Assembly: GCF_052117125.1 (NCBI RefSeq) | Contig: NZ_JBQKJT010000004.1 | Coordinates: 124,001 to 188,000, forward strand | Origin: Avoscillospira_A sp052117125 | GTDB lineage: Bacteria; Bacillota; Clostridia; Oscillospirales; Oscillospiraceae | Length of the DNA: 64,000 bases | Direction: 5' to 3' | Shown here: piece after piece, positions 16,222-24,170 of the stretch | How positions within the stretch are numbered: position 1 is the first letter of the stretch | Layout: each line of letters opens with the position of its first letter | Notes under the pieces: generated by a model | The model's database searches: none | Seen by the model: only the letters and a program-made list of their open reading frames with translations | Told to the model about the DNA's origin: nothing | Position numbers and translations under genes: made by a program

Positions 16222-17178
16222 TTACGAAATGCCTCCAATCTCAATCAGGCAGCCGCCCCAGGTGAGACCGCCGCCAAATCCCACGCACAGGACGCGCATA
16301 CCGTCCCGCAGCTGCCCCGCTTCGTACAGGTCGTTGAGGGCAATGGGAATACAAGCCGACGACATATTGCCGTACTTTGCAATGTTTTTAAAAGCCTTTT
16401 CCGGCGGCATCTGCATTTTTTTCACCGCGTGGTCAATGATGCGCTCATTGGCCTGGTGCATCACCAGCCAGTCCAGGTCCTCCACGGTCTTCCCGGCCTG
16501 GTCCAGAATCCACTGGATGCACCGGGGAATGATGTCCACGGCGAACTTGAAGACGGCCTGGCCCTCCATATGGATGTAGGAGGGGCCTTCTTCCGTGGAG
16601 CCGTCGATATACAGCACCGGCTGATTGCTGCGGGAGCCCAGAACGGCGCAGATGTCCGGCGTGTCCTCGCTGCCCTCCACCACCACGGCGCCCGCGCCGT
16701 CTCCGAAGAGGACGCAGGTACTGCGGTCGGTGAAGTCCGTCAGACGGGACAGCGCTTCACAGGACACCACCAGCGCGTAGGGGCGCTCCTTGGTGACCAG
16801 TCCCTGGGCCAGCTTCAGCCCGTAGGGGAATCCGGCGCAGGCGGAATTCATATCAAAACAGGCGGTGTTTTCCTCCAGCCCCAGGGCCGCCTGGAGCATA
16901 CAGGCACAGGTGGGGGTGATGTAGTCGCCGCCCAGGGTGGTGACGATACAGGCCGCGATTTTGCTGCGGTCGATGTTGGCCCGCTCCAGGGCCTGTCTGG
17001 CGGCCGCCTCCGCCATAGTCTGGTGGGTCTCGCCCTCGCCCAGATAATGGCGGGTCCGGATGCCGGTGCGCTTGACGATCCACTCGTCGCTGGTATCCAC
17101 AATTTTACTGAGATCATCGTTGGTGACAACCTTGCTGGGGAGATAGCTGCCGGTGGCGATGATTTTAATTCCCATCAT
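16222..17178 (-). CDS. fabH: 3-oxoacyl-ACP synthase III
   Basis: FabH starts fatty acid synthesis by condensing acyl-CoA with malonyl-ACP. The 318-residue protein has the catalytic Cys in MNSACAGFPYGL, the His in VMHQANERIIDH and the Asn in KYGNMSSACIPIAL. Two adjacent ATGs (17178 and 17175) are possible; the first has GGGAGG 12 bases upstream. Its first codons overlap the end of accA. Confidence 0.96.
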   Translation of the reverse strand: MMGIKIIATGSYLPSKVVTNDDLSKIVDTSDEWIVKRTGIRTRHYLGEGETHQTMAEAAARQALERANIDRSKIAACIVTTLGGDYITPTCACMLQAALGLEENTACFDMNSACAGFPYGLKLAQGLVTKERPYALVVSCEALSRLTDFTDRSTCVLFGDGAGAVVVEGSEDTPDICAVLGSRSNQPVLYIDGSTEEGPSYIHMEGQAVFKFAVDIIPRCIQWILDQAGKTVEDLDWLVMHQANERIIDHAVKKMQMPPEKAFKNIAKYGNMSSACIPIALNDLYEAGQLRDGMRVLCVGFGGGLTWGGCLIEIGGIS

Positions 17179-17980
17179 AATATCCGTTGCCTCCCATGGC
17201 TCTGAATTTCTTGTAGCGCTGACCGGCGATGCTGATATCGCTGATCTTTTGCAGGCTGTTCAGCGCTGCCGTCAGCGCCTGGTCCACAGCGGCCATCTGG
17301 GCTTCCACGTCCATATGGGCGCCGCCCTCCGGCTCGGGAATGATGGCGTCGATGACCTTCTGTTCCAACAGGTCCTCCGCCGTCAGCTTCATAAGGTCGC
17401 AGGCCTCTCCGCTGCGGCTGGAATCCTTCCAGAGGATGGAGGCAAACCCCTCGGGGGACAGAATGGAATATACGGCGTTTTCCAGCATCAGCACCGTGTC
17501 GGCCACACCCAGGGCCAACGCGCCGCCGCTGTTGCCCTCGCCGGTGATGACGGCCACAATGGGCACCGACAGCTGGCTCATTTCAAAGAGATTCCGGGCG
17601 ATGGCCTCGCCCTGACCTCTGGCCTCGGCCTCCAGGCCGGGGTATGCGCCGGGGGTGTCGATAAAGGTGATGATGGGCCGTTCGAACTTCTCGGCCTGCT
17701 TCATGAGCCGCAGGGCTTTACGGTATCCCTCGGGGCCGGGCATACCGAAATTGCACCGGAGATTTTCCTGTAGGTTCTTACCCTTGCGGGTGCCGATCAC
17801 TGTCACAGGCTTGCCGTGGAACAGGGCAATACCGCCGAGAATGCTGGGGTCCTCCCGGCACTGGCGGTCGCCTTTCTGCTCAAAAAAGTCGGTAAACAGG
17901 TGCTCGATGTAGTCGGCCACGCCGGGACGGCCCTCATGGCGGGCAATGGTCACCCGCTGGGCGGGCGTCAGATTGCTCAT
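17165..17980 (-). CDS. accA: Acetyl-CoA carboxylase carboxyltransferase subunit alpha
   Basis: AccA and AccD together transfer CO2 from carboxybiotin to acetyl-CoA. The protein is 271 residues, with the crotonase-like motif region LGGIALFHGKPVTVIGTRKG, FIDTPGAYPGLEAEARGQGEAIA, ITGEGNSGGALALGVAD and YSILSPEGFASILWKD. It is shorter than the roughly 315-residue E. coli protein because it lacks the N-terminal helical extension, as in many Clostridia. The ATG overlaps the accD stop codon (ATGA). Confidence 0.96.
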   Translation of the reverse strand: MSNLTPAQRVTIARHEGRPGVADYIEHLFTDFFEQKGDRQCREDPSILGGIALFHGKPVTVIGTRKGKNLQENLRCNFGMPGPEGYRKALRLMKQAEKFERPIITFIDTPGAYPGLEAEARGQGEAIARNLFEMSQLSVPIVAVITGEGNSGGALALGVADTVLMLENAVYSILSPEGFASILWKDSSRSGEACDLMKLTAEDLLEQKVIDAIIPEPEGGAHMDVEAQMAAVDQALTAALNSLQKISDISIAGQRYKKFRAMGGNGYYDGN

Positions 17981-18840
17981 TGGGCGGCACCTCCTCGATA
18001 GTGGAGTGTCAGCAGCTGGGCCAGCACGGCGCGCATCTGCTTGCGGGGCACAATCTGGTCCACAAAGCCGTGTTCCTCCAAATATTCGGCTCTCTGGAAG
18101 CCCTCGGGGAGCTTCTGGCCGATGGTCTGCTCGATAACCCGGGGACCGGCAAATCCAATCAGCGCCCCCGGTTCGGCCAGGGTGATATCGCCCAGACTGG
18201 CAAAGCTGGCCGTGACGCCGCCGGTGGTGGGGTCCGTCAGGACCGAGATAAAGAGACCGCCCTTCTGGCTGTGCCGGGCCAGAGCGGCGCTGGTCTTTGC
18301 CATCTGCATCAGGGACAGAATGCCCTCCTGCATCCGTGCGCCGCCGCTGGCGGAGAAAATCACCACGGGCAGACGGTTGCGGGTGGCATGTTCGATGAGC
18401 CGTGTGACCTTTTCGCCCACGGCGGCGCTCATGCTGCCCATGAGAAAGCGGCTGTCCAGGACTGCTACAGCCACCTTGCGGCCTTCGATGCGGCCCGTGG
18501 CCGTGACGACGGCTTCGGACAGGCCCGTTTTCTGTCGGCACTGGTCCAGCTTCTCACCGTAGCCGGGGAAGTCCATGGGATCGGCGGACGTCAGGTTCTC
18601 ATCCAGTTCCCGGAAGGAGCCGGAATCGAGAATCAGGCTGAGGCGAAAGTATGCGCCGATGGGAAAATGGTGGCCGCAGTTGGGGCAGACATACTGGTTG
18701 CGGCTCAGCTGCTGCCGGGCCGTGGCGGTCTGGCACTTGGGGCAGGTGACCTCCACGGGGCTGGCCGCCGGAATCTGTCCCTCCCGCATGGCCTTCATGG
18801 CCAACATATGTTTGCGGCGCTTGTTGAATACGGGGATCAT
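17977..18840 (-). CDS. accD: Acetyl-CoA carboxylase carboxyltransferase subunit beta
   Basis: AccD partners AccA. The 287-residue protein has a four-Cys zinc ribbon (CPKC near residue 34 and CPNC near 53) followed by the carboxyltransferase core (VVIFSASGGARMQEGILSL, TDPTTGGVTASFASLGD, GFAGPRVIEQTI). It overlaps accC by four bases and accA by four bases, so accC, accD and accA form a tightly coupled block. Confidence 0.96.
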   Translation of the reverse strand: MIPVFNKRRKHMLAMKAMREGQIPAASPVEVTCPKCQTATARQQLSRNQYVCPNCGHHFPIGAYFRLSLILDSGSFRELDENLTSADPMDFPGYGEKLDQCRQKTGLSEAVVTATGRIEGRKVAVAVLDSRFLMGSMSAAVGEKVTRLIEHATRNRLPVVIFSASGGARMQEGILSLMQMAKTSAALARHSQKGGLFISVLTDPTTGGVTASFASLGDITLAEPGALIGFAGPRVIEQTIGQKLPEGFQRAEYLEEHGFVDQIVPRKQMRAVLAQLLTLHYRGGAAQ

Positions 18841-20219
18841 GCTTCACTCTCCTCTATGCGGGCCATCCACTCCAGCATGGTCTGCAAATGCTCTTCCAGA
18901 AAGGCGGTGGTATAGTTGCCGCGGACAAAGACAGGATGATAGAGAATCTGGTGCATCAGTTCGGCATTGGTCTGGACGCCGTCAATGGTCAACTCCTCCA
19001 GGCAGCGGCGCATCCGTCGGATGGCCTCCAGCCGGGTGGGGGCCCAGACAATGATTTTTCCAACCATGGAGTCATAGAACGGCGGAATCTCATAGCCGTT
19101 GTACATACAGGTATCGATCCGGACGCCGGGACCGCCGGGGAAATAGAGGAAATCGGCCTTGCCGGGGCAGGGTGCAAACGCTCGGGCCGGGTTCTCGGCG
19201 TTGATGCGGCATTCGATGGCGTGGCCCCGCAGCTCCACTTCCTCCTGGGTCCGGCTCAGCTTGAGACCGGCGGCAATGCGGATCTGCTCCCGCACCAAAT
19301 CCATGGAGGTGACCATCTCCGTGACCGGGTGTTCCACCTGGATGCGGGTATTCATTTCAATGAAATAGAATTCCTTGTTGGGGGTCAGGACAAATTCAAT
19401 GGTACCGGCGTTCTCGTAACCGGCAGCCTTGGCCGCCCGCACAGCGGCGTCGCCCATGCGCTTGCGCAGGTCCGGCGTCAGGGCGTGGGACGGCGTCTCC
19501 TCCAGGAGCTTCTGGTTCTTCCGCTGGACGGAGCAATCCCGCTCGCCCAGCTGGATCACGTTGCCGTATTTGTCGGCCAGAATTTGAAATTCAATATGGC
19601 GGGGGTTGAGAATCAGCTTTTCGATATACATCTCGTCGCTGCCGAAGCAGGCCATGGACTCGGCCATGGCCTCCCGGAACAACTCCCGCATTTCCGACGG
19701 CTCGTAGACGCGGCGCATACCGCGGCCGCCGCCGCCGGCGGCGGCTTTGATGAGCACCGGGTAGCCGATGCGCGCACCGACTTGAACAGCCTCGTCCTCG
19801 TCCCGGACCAGACCGTCGGAGCCGGGCACCACCGGCACGCCCACGGACTGCATCAGCGCCCGCGCGGCGGATTTGTTGCCCATCTTGCGGATGACGTCAC
19901 CGCTGGGGCCGATAAAGGCGATACCGGCCTCCCGACAGGCGTCGGCAAAGGTGTCGTTTTCCGACAGAAAGCCGTAGCCGGGATGGATGGCGTCGCATCC
20001 CGTGGCCTTGGCCACCGTCAGGATGGCATCCATATTGAGGTAGCTGTCACCGGCCCGGGGGGGACCGATGCAGACGGACTGCTCGGCAAAGAGCACGTGG
20101 AGGGAATCGGCGTCGGCGGTGGAGTAAACGGTGACGGCCTCGATGCCCATTTCCCGGCAGGCCCGCAGAATCCGCGCGGCGATTTCGCCGCGGTTGGCAA
20201 TGAGGATTTTCTTAAACAT
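18837..20219 (-). CDS. accC: Biotin carboxylase
   Basis: AccC carboxylates biotin on AccB using ATP and bicarbonate. The 460 residues match the family: the N-terminal FKKILIANRGEIAARILRACREMG, the ATP-grasp glycine loop KAAAGGGGRGMRRV, HPGYGFLSEN, EMNTRIQVEHPVTEM with the catalytic residues, and GHAIECRINAENP. I chose MFKKILIANRGE; an upstream open extension is unrelated. The start overlaps accB by eight bases. Confidence 0.97.
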   Translation of the reverse strand: MFKKILIANRGEIAARILRACREMGIEAVTVYSTADADSLHVLFAEQSVCIGPPRAGDSYLNMDAILTVAKATGCDAIHPGYGFLSENDTFADACREAGIAFIGPSGDVIRKMGNKSAARALMQSVGVPVVPGSDGLVRDEDEAVQVGARIGYPVLIKAAAGGGGRGMRRVYEPSEMRELFREAMAESMACFGSDEMYIEKLILNPRHIEFQILADKYGNVIQLGERDCSVQRKNQKLLEETPSHALTPDLRKRMGDAAVRAAKAAGYENAGTIEFVLTPNKEFYFIEMNTRIQVEHPVTEMVTSMDLVREQIRIAAGLKLSRTQEEVELRGHAIECRINAENPARAFAPCPGKADFLYFPGGPGVRIDTCMYNGYEIPPFYDSMVGKIIVWAPTRLEAIRRMRRCLEELTIDGVQTNAELMHQILYHPVFVRGNYTTAFLEEHLQTMLEWMARIEESEA

Positions 20220-20637
20220 GGCTGTACCGGAGAATGGGGGCGTCGAACGCCACCAGAGCGCCGTTATCCACCAGAATCTCCTCCACCAGGAGATCGCAGG
20301 GGGCGGGAATTTCATTCATGGTTTTCATGGCTTCGATGAGGCACAGGGTCTGACCCTTTTCCACCCGGTCGCCCACCCGGACATAGGGGGCGGCGTCGGG
20401 AGAGGATGCGGCGTAGTAGGTACCCACCAGGGGGGCCTTTACATAGAGGGCATTGTCCACGGCGGGAGCTTCCACCGCAGCCGGGGCAGCGGCAGCCACG
20501 GGAGCGGCGGCGGGAACGGCCATCACCGGAACGGGCTTTTCCAGTTCCAGGGTAAAGTCGCCGTCCTGCAATGCCATGCGCTGCAAGCCGCTGCGGGCGA
20601 ACCGGTCCATCAATTCAAACAGATCTTGCTTCTCCAT
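20212..20637 (-). CDS. accB: Biotin carboxyl carrier protein
   Basis: AccB carries the biotin shuttled between AccC and the AccAD complex. The 141-residue protein has an N-terminal helical segment, an Ala-Pro-rich flexible linker (about residues 38-62) and a biotinyl domain with the biotinylated Lys in EAMKTMNEIPAP (about residue 107). It lies four bases after acpP. Confidence 0.96.
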   Translation of the reverse strand: MEKQDLFELMDRFARSGLQRMALQDGDFTLELEKPVPVMAVPAAAPVAAAAPAAVEAPAVDNALYVKAPLVGTYYAASSPDAAPYVRVGDRVEKGQTLCLIEAMKTMNEIPAPCDLLVEEILVDNGALVAFDAPILRYSHV

Positions 20638-20641
20638 AATT

Positions 20642-20872
20642 TCACTCCGTATGTTCCTTTAAGTATTGCAGAATATCTCCGACGGTCAGCATTTGGGGCA
20701 GCCGTTCGTCCTCAATGGTGACGCCGGTAGCCTCTTCCAGGGCCATGCACAGCTCCACCGCCGCCAGGGAGTCGGCGTGGAGATCTTCCCGCAGCCGGGC
20801 CTCCTCGGTGACGTCGCTGAGGTCGCAGTTGAGCGTCTCCACGATCACGTCCCGTACCAGATCGAACTTCAT
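20642..20872 (-). CDS. acpP: Acyl carrier protein
   Basis: The 76-residue protein carries the growing acyl chain on 4'-phosphopantetheine attached to the Ser in HADSLAAVELCMALEE (about residue 36). It is the first gene of the twelve-gene operon. The start MKFDLVRD has GGAGGA seven bases upstream. Confidence 0.95.
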   Translation of the reverse strand: MKFDLVRDVIVETLNCDLSDVTEEARLREDLHADSLAAVELCMALEEATGVTIEDERLPQMLTVGDILQYLKEHTE

Positions 20873-20900
20873 TGAAATTCCTCCGTCTGTTCTCGACAAT

Positions 20901-20922
20901 AGTTAAAAATTTTTAAATATTT
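20901..20922. promoter_or_regulatory. Candidate operator: overlapping AT palindromes in the acpP leader
   Basis: Two perfect palindromes, TTAAAAATTTTTAA (20901-20914) and TTAAATATTTAA (20911-20922), lie just after the predicted transcription start of the fatty acid operon. The position suits a repressor, possibly the operon-encoded MarR protein. The sequence is not a clear match to the FabT or FapR consensus as I recall them. Confidence 0.35.
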
Positions 20923-20930
20923 AATCTTTC

Positions 20931-20958
20931 TTATTTTAGCACCTGGGAACCATAAGTC
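20931..20958 (-). promoter_or_regulatory. Sigma-A promoter of the acpP-acc-fab operon
   Basis: On the minus strand TTGACT (20953-20958) and TAAAAT (20931-20936) are separated by 16 bp. It is the only strong promoter seen upstream of the operon. Confidence 0.75.
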
Positions 20959-21168
20959 AAGGAAATTTTTCCGACAAAGTGGTGGGAATGTCGAATATTT
21001 GGGCATAATGACGAACAAATTGGGGCGATACTCCCATCGTCACGCAAGGAGCCATAGAAGAAACGCCATCAAAACTACGCGTCAAAAACAATGCCGTGGC
21101 GTGCGGACCGACGCCCAGAGTGCTTCTCTTGGCTCCTACAGACAAATGGCGTCGTCCTGCTGCACCTT

Positions 21169-21210
21169 GCCGGACAACGGGAAACGGCCCGATGCCGGGG
21201 AAGCATCGGG
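21169..21210 (+). repeat. 42-bp direct repeat, copy 1
   Basis: This segment is identical over 42 bases to 21353-21394. It runs from GCCGGACAACGGG to AAGCATCGGG and contains half of a long palindrome. After copy 1 the palindrome is cut short (TCGGGGCTG follows), whereas in copy 2 it is complete. Confidence 0.85.
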
Positions 21211-21212
21211 TC

Positions 21213-21301
21213 GGGGCTGCTGCCATTGGCCGCAGCCCCCCTACGCTCCCAGGCGGGAGCGGCTTGTTTGATTGAACGCGCAGGGGGCCTTGCCCCCTGC
21301 A
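21213..21301 (+). other. Run of GC-rich hairpins in the acpP upstream region
   Basis: Three stems follow each other: GGGGCTGC/GCAGCCCC, GCTCCC/GGGAGC, and GCAGGGGG/CCCCCTGC (about 21280-21301). I see no credible reading frame. The layout of consecutive short GC hairpins resembles the dispersed repeat copies at 9987, 44168 and 47190, but the sequence is different. Confidence 0.5.
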
Positions 21302-21352
21302 CACATCCCCCGCTGCTCTGTCGTTGTTCCACGTTCCGTGATAGGCCATCTC

Positions 21353-21404
21353 GCCGGACAACGGGAAACGGCCCGATGCCGGGGAAGCATCGGGCCGTTT
21401 CCTT
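21353..21404 (+). repeat. 42-bp direct repeat, copy 2, with completed palindrome
   Basis: The 42-bp repeat (21353-21394) continues here into the right arm of a 16-bp perfect stem, GGAAACGGCCCGATGC with GCATCGGGCCGTTTCC. No T run follows on either strand in the usual position, so a terminator call is weak. Confidence 0.75.
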
Positions 21405-21945
21405 GGAAAAAAGAAAGAGAAAGAAAAGAGGGGTTACCAGAACCGTGAGCCGAGGGGGCAGCTCTCGGTTCGGATGGTGTCAGTATACGGTACAAATTTG
21501 AACAAGGTGTTAATATTTCAGAAAATTTTTGAAAACCTGTTTCAAATGGGGTGTTCAAGGCTGTCACGCAGCGGGCCGCCTTCCCACGAAATCCTCCGCG
21601 GGTTCCCGCTGTCCCCTGCCTGGAACACTTACGATTGTAAGTGGCAGATTTGAACAGGGTATGAAGCAATCGCAAAGAATTTGGAAACATCTTCTGGTTC
21701 TTTTCCGGACAGAGTGCGCGCCCGGCGGAGTATCTCCGTCGGGCGCGTGTCGTGTTTGAAGAAAGAGAAAAGAGGAGAATAAGATGAGTCAAAGAGGAAG
21801 TCTACCGTCGGCTCCCCGGTCAATGCTGTCCGGGCCGGTAAACTGTATTTCCTTTTGACACCCTTAGTATAGGCCGCAATTTTGAATGAATCGTGAACGA
21901 TTCCAAAACAATTTTTGAATTTCTCCCACGGTCTTTTCCGCTTCT
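21405..21945. other. Gene-free stretch with isolated inverted repeats
   Basis: No coding region is supported here. I see TTTGAAA-N5-TTTCAAA (21528-21546), a 14-bp near-perfect GC stem at 21717-21747 (CGCGCCCGGCGGAG against CTCCGTCGGGCGCG), and GAATCG/CGATTC (21888-21903) just downstream of the kinase stop codon. A TTGACA at 21855 has no good -10 partner. Short open frames in this stretch look random. Confidence 0.5.
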
Positions 21946-22833
21946 TTACCGGGCCAGCGCTTCCAGGACCTCCTGCCGGTACGGGATGGACGGCGCCGCG
22001 CCGGGCCGGGTGACGGCGATGGAGGCGGCCTTGGCGCTCATGCGCAGGACCTGGGCCATGTCCATCCCCTCGGCCAGTCCCGCCAGAAAATACCCGGTGA
22101 AGGTGTCGCCGGCCGCAGTGGTATCCACGGCCTGCACCTTGAAAATGGGCTGGAACAGTTTTTGATGCTCATCCTGATAGATGGCGCCGTCGCTGCCCAG
22201 CGTCAGGACAATTTTCGCATGGGGGAACCGCTGCCGCATACCGGTCAGAATGTCCTCCGGCTCCGTTTTTCCGGTGATCTGATTGCCCTCCACCTCGTTA
22301 AGGAGGAAAATGGAGATTTTCGTCATGTCCACAGCGTTCAGCTTTTCATCGTAGGGCGAGGGATTCAGCGCAATCTGCATCCCCCGTGCATAGGCGGCAT
22401 CCACAATATAGGGCAGCAGATTGACCTCATTTTGCAGCAGCAGAATGTCTCCGGCGTCAAAATGGCTTAACGTCTCGTCAATGTACTCTTTGGTCAGCTT
22501 CTGGTTGGCGCCGCCAAACAGAAGAATGCAGTTTTGGGCATTGCGGTCGATCTGGATGATGGTGTGGCCCGTCTCGCCGGGAATCTGCTTCAGATAGTCG
22601 TCGTGGATGCCGTATTCCTTGCAGGCGTCCAGAAAGGGCTGGCCGTCCTGGCCGATCATGCCGCCGTGGTAGACCTCCACCCCGGCTTTGGCCAGGGCCG
22701 TGGACTGGTTCATGCCCTTGCCGCCCAGAAAGTGGTTGAGGCTGGAGCTGGACTCCGTCTCGCCGGGCATGAGGATGTGGTCCACATTGTACACATGATC
22801 CAGATTGAGAGAGCCGATGTTCAATACCTTCAT
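21946..22833 (-). CDS. Ribokinase-family (PfkB) sugar kinase
   Basis: The 295-residue PfkB fold has N-terminal GSLNLDHVYNVDHILMPGET, the GG motif in FLGGKGMNQSTALAKAG and the catalytic DTTAAGDTFTGYF near the C-terminus with the general-base Asp. It phosphorylates a sugar hydroxyl with ATP. Ribose is a guess based on closeness to RbsK. It lies 50 bp downstream of a LacI-family gene and probably shares its transcript. No transporter or further catabolic gene adjoins it, so the substrate stays open. Confidence 0.88.
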   Translation of the reverse strand: MKVLNIGSLNLDHVYNVDHILMPGETESSSSLNHFLGGKGMNQSTALAKAGVEVYHGGMIGQDGQPFLDACKEYGIHDDYLKQIPGETGHTIIQIDRNAQNCILLFGGANQKLTKEYIDETLSHFDAGDILLLQNEVNLLPYIVDAAYARGMQIALNPSPYDEKLNAVDMTKISIFLLNEVEGNQITGKTEPEDILTGMRQRFPHAKIVLTLGSDGAIYQDEHQKLFQPIFKVQAVDTTAAGDTFTGYFLAGLAEGMDMAQVLRMSAKAASIAVTRPGAAPSIPYRQEVLEALAR

Positions 22834-22883
22834 GACGTGCGCTTCCTCCTTATGCTATATGCGGTATGGTGGGCGGCCATGCG

Positions 22884-23876
22884 TTATCGGGACACCCTGG
22901 TTTTGGTGGTCTCTCGGGGAACCAGGGAAACAGGAAAACTTTGCTGCCGTCCCTCCTTGGGCAGATGCCCCTCGTTGAGAATGACCTCCACCGCCCGGCG
23001 GCCCATGGCGGTGATGGGCTGATGGATGGTGGTCAATTCCGGCGAGATCAGGCTGGACAGGTGAATGTCGTCGAAGCCCACCAGCTGAATCTGATCCGGC
23101 ACCGCAATATTCCGCTTGTGAAGCATCTTATAAACCGAAATGGCCACCATGTCATTACAGGCAATGATGCCATCCACTTTGGGAAACCGCTCCAGCAGCG
23201 CTTCCGTCATGGACAGCCCTGCTTCAAAATCGTAGTCACACTCCACCACCTGCTCCGGCAAACCATGCTCCCAGCAGTAGTCCCGGTAGCCCTCATAGCG
23301 TGCCTGGGCCGTATAAATCCCCTGGACGCCGCGAATGCACACCAGATCGCGGCAGCCGCAGGCGATCAGGTGTTCCGCCGCCAGCCGTCCGCCCTGGTAG
23401 TAGTCGCAGTAGAGGTAGGCGTTGACCGCTTTCGTCCGAAACAGGGCGTCCACCACCACCACCGGCATATTGTAGTGGGCCAGCTCCTCCTGGAGCGCCT
23501 CGTTATTGGACGCCACAATGACGCCGTCGGCATTGGCCGCCGCCAGCATTTGCAGCGCCGCCCGCTCCTGGTCCAACTCGTGATGGACATTATATAAGAC
23601 GATGTGATATCCCCGTTTCTTGGCCGCTTCATCAATGACGTCGGCCAGTTGGGTAAAATAGGGATTGCGAATGCTGGGAATGATCACACCAATGGTCTTA
23701 CTGGACTTCTTGAACAGGGACCGGGCCACCTCATTGGGGACAAAGCCCATCTCATCAATGGCCCGCAGCACCCGCTCCCGCTTGTCGGCAGCCACCGGCG
23801 TCGTGCCGTTGATCACCCGGGAGACGGTGGCGGGCGACACACCGGCCCGGCGGGCCACATCGCGGATACCTGCCAT
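22884..23876 (-). CDS. LacI-family transcriptional regulator
   Basis: Residues 2-48 are the DNA-binding domain (AGIRDVARRAGVSPATVSRVIN, with hinge NEVARSLFKKSSKTIGV), followed by a sugar-binding domain (IGVIIPSIRNPYFTQLADVI, GVIVASNN, LVGFDDIHLSSLISPELTTI). The 330 residues are the usual length. GGAGGTGATT precedes the ATG. It forms an operon with the downstream kinase and very likely represses it through the operator at 23910; the effector is unknown. Confidence 0.93.
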   Translation of the reverse strand: MAGIRDVARRAGVSPATVSRVINGTTPVAADKRERVLRAIDEMGFVPNEVARSLFKKSSKTIGVIIPSIRNPYFTQLADVIDEAAKKRGYHIVLYNVHHELDQERAALQMLAAANADGVIVASNNEALQEELAHYNMPVVVVDALFRTKAVNAYLYCDYYQGGRLAAEHLIACGCRDLVCIRGVQGIYTAQARYEGYRDYCWEHGLPEQVVECDYDFEAGLSMTEALLERFPKVDGIIACNDMVAISVYKMLHKRNIAVPDQIQLVGFDDIHLSSLISPELTTIHQPITAMGRRAVEVILNEGHLPKEGRQQSFPVSLVPRETTKTRVSR

Positions 23877-23909
23877 GCAATCACCTCCACACTCTGAAAC
23901 CTATTCCAT

Positions 23910-23923
23910 TGAAACCCGTTTCA
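23910..23923. promoter_or_regulatory. LacI-type operator in front of the lacI-kinase operon
   Basis: TGAAACCCGTTTCA is a near-perfect inverted repeat of TGAAAC located about ten bases downstream of the -10 box, the classical position for a repressor site. It differs from the GAAACGTTT sites of the fucose cluster. Confidence 0.65.
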
Positions 23924-23932
23924 TTCCTAAAA

Positions 23933-23961
23933 ATCATACCTTTTCCACAGTTTCCTGTCAA
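23933..23961 (-). promoter_or_regulatory. Sigma-A promoter of the lacI-kinase operon
   Basis: On the minus strand TTGACA (23956-23961) and TATGAT (23933-23938) have a 17-bp spacer. Confidence 0.85.
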
Positions 23962-24054
23962 GCAAAGTCCCGAAAATTGTAGATTCTCGCCAGATATGCT
24001 CTTTGGGTTTTGTGCAGATAGCCGGGGTTTTGCCCTTTTACATCCCGTTTTTTG

Positions 24055-24111
24055 TATTTTGCAAGAAAAATTGCAAAATATCTTTCTTTTTTGCAAGTCC
24101 TGTGTTATACT
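24055..24111 (+). promoter_or_regulatory. Inverted repeat and weak promoter upstream of yitT
   Basis: TATTTTGCAA (24055-24064) and TTGCAAAATA (24071-24080) form a perfect 10-bp inverted repeat with a 6-bp spacer, and a third TTGCAA follows at about 24091. A good -10 hexamer TATACT is at 24106-24111, but the -35 position reads only TTTCTT. A factor bound to the repeat directly upstream of a poor -35 would fit activation. Confidence 0.4.
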
Positions 24112-24170
24112 GTTTCCGCAAAGACGGAGCAGCTCCTCCGCCCAAGAAACAGAGAAAGGGGTATTCTCCC

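Noticed and set aside
14362..17205. Long open frame (over 900 codons) on the plus strand opposite fabD, fabK and fabH
   Set aside because: It is exactly antisense to three well-supported genes, has no ribosome binding site, and its His/Gly/Ala-rich translation resembles no protein. It follows from GC-ending codons on the real strand.
21241..21792. Open frame of about 180 codons in the hairpin-rich region
   Set aside because: It runs through the inverted repeats and direct repeat, has no binding site, and the translation is composition-driven.
21855..21880. TTGACA at 21855 as a promoter
   Set aside because: No acceptable -10 hexamer lies 16-18 bp downstream, and no plus-strand gene follows.
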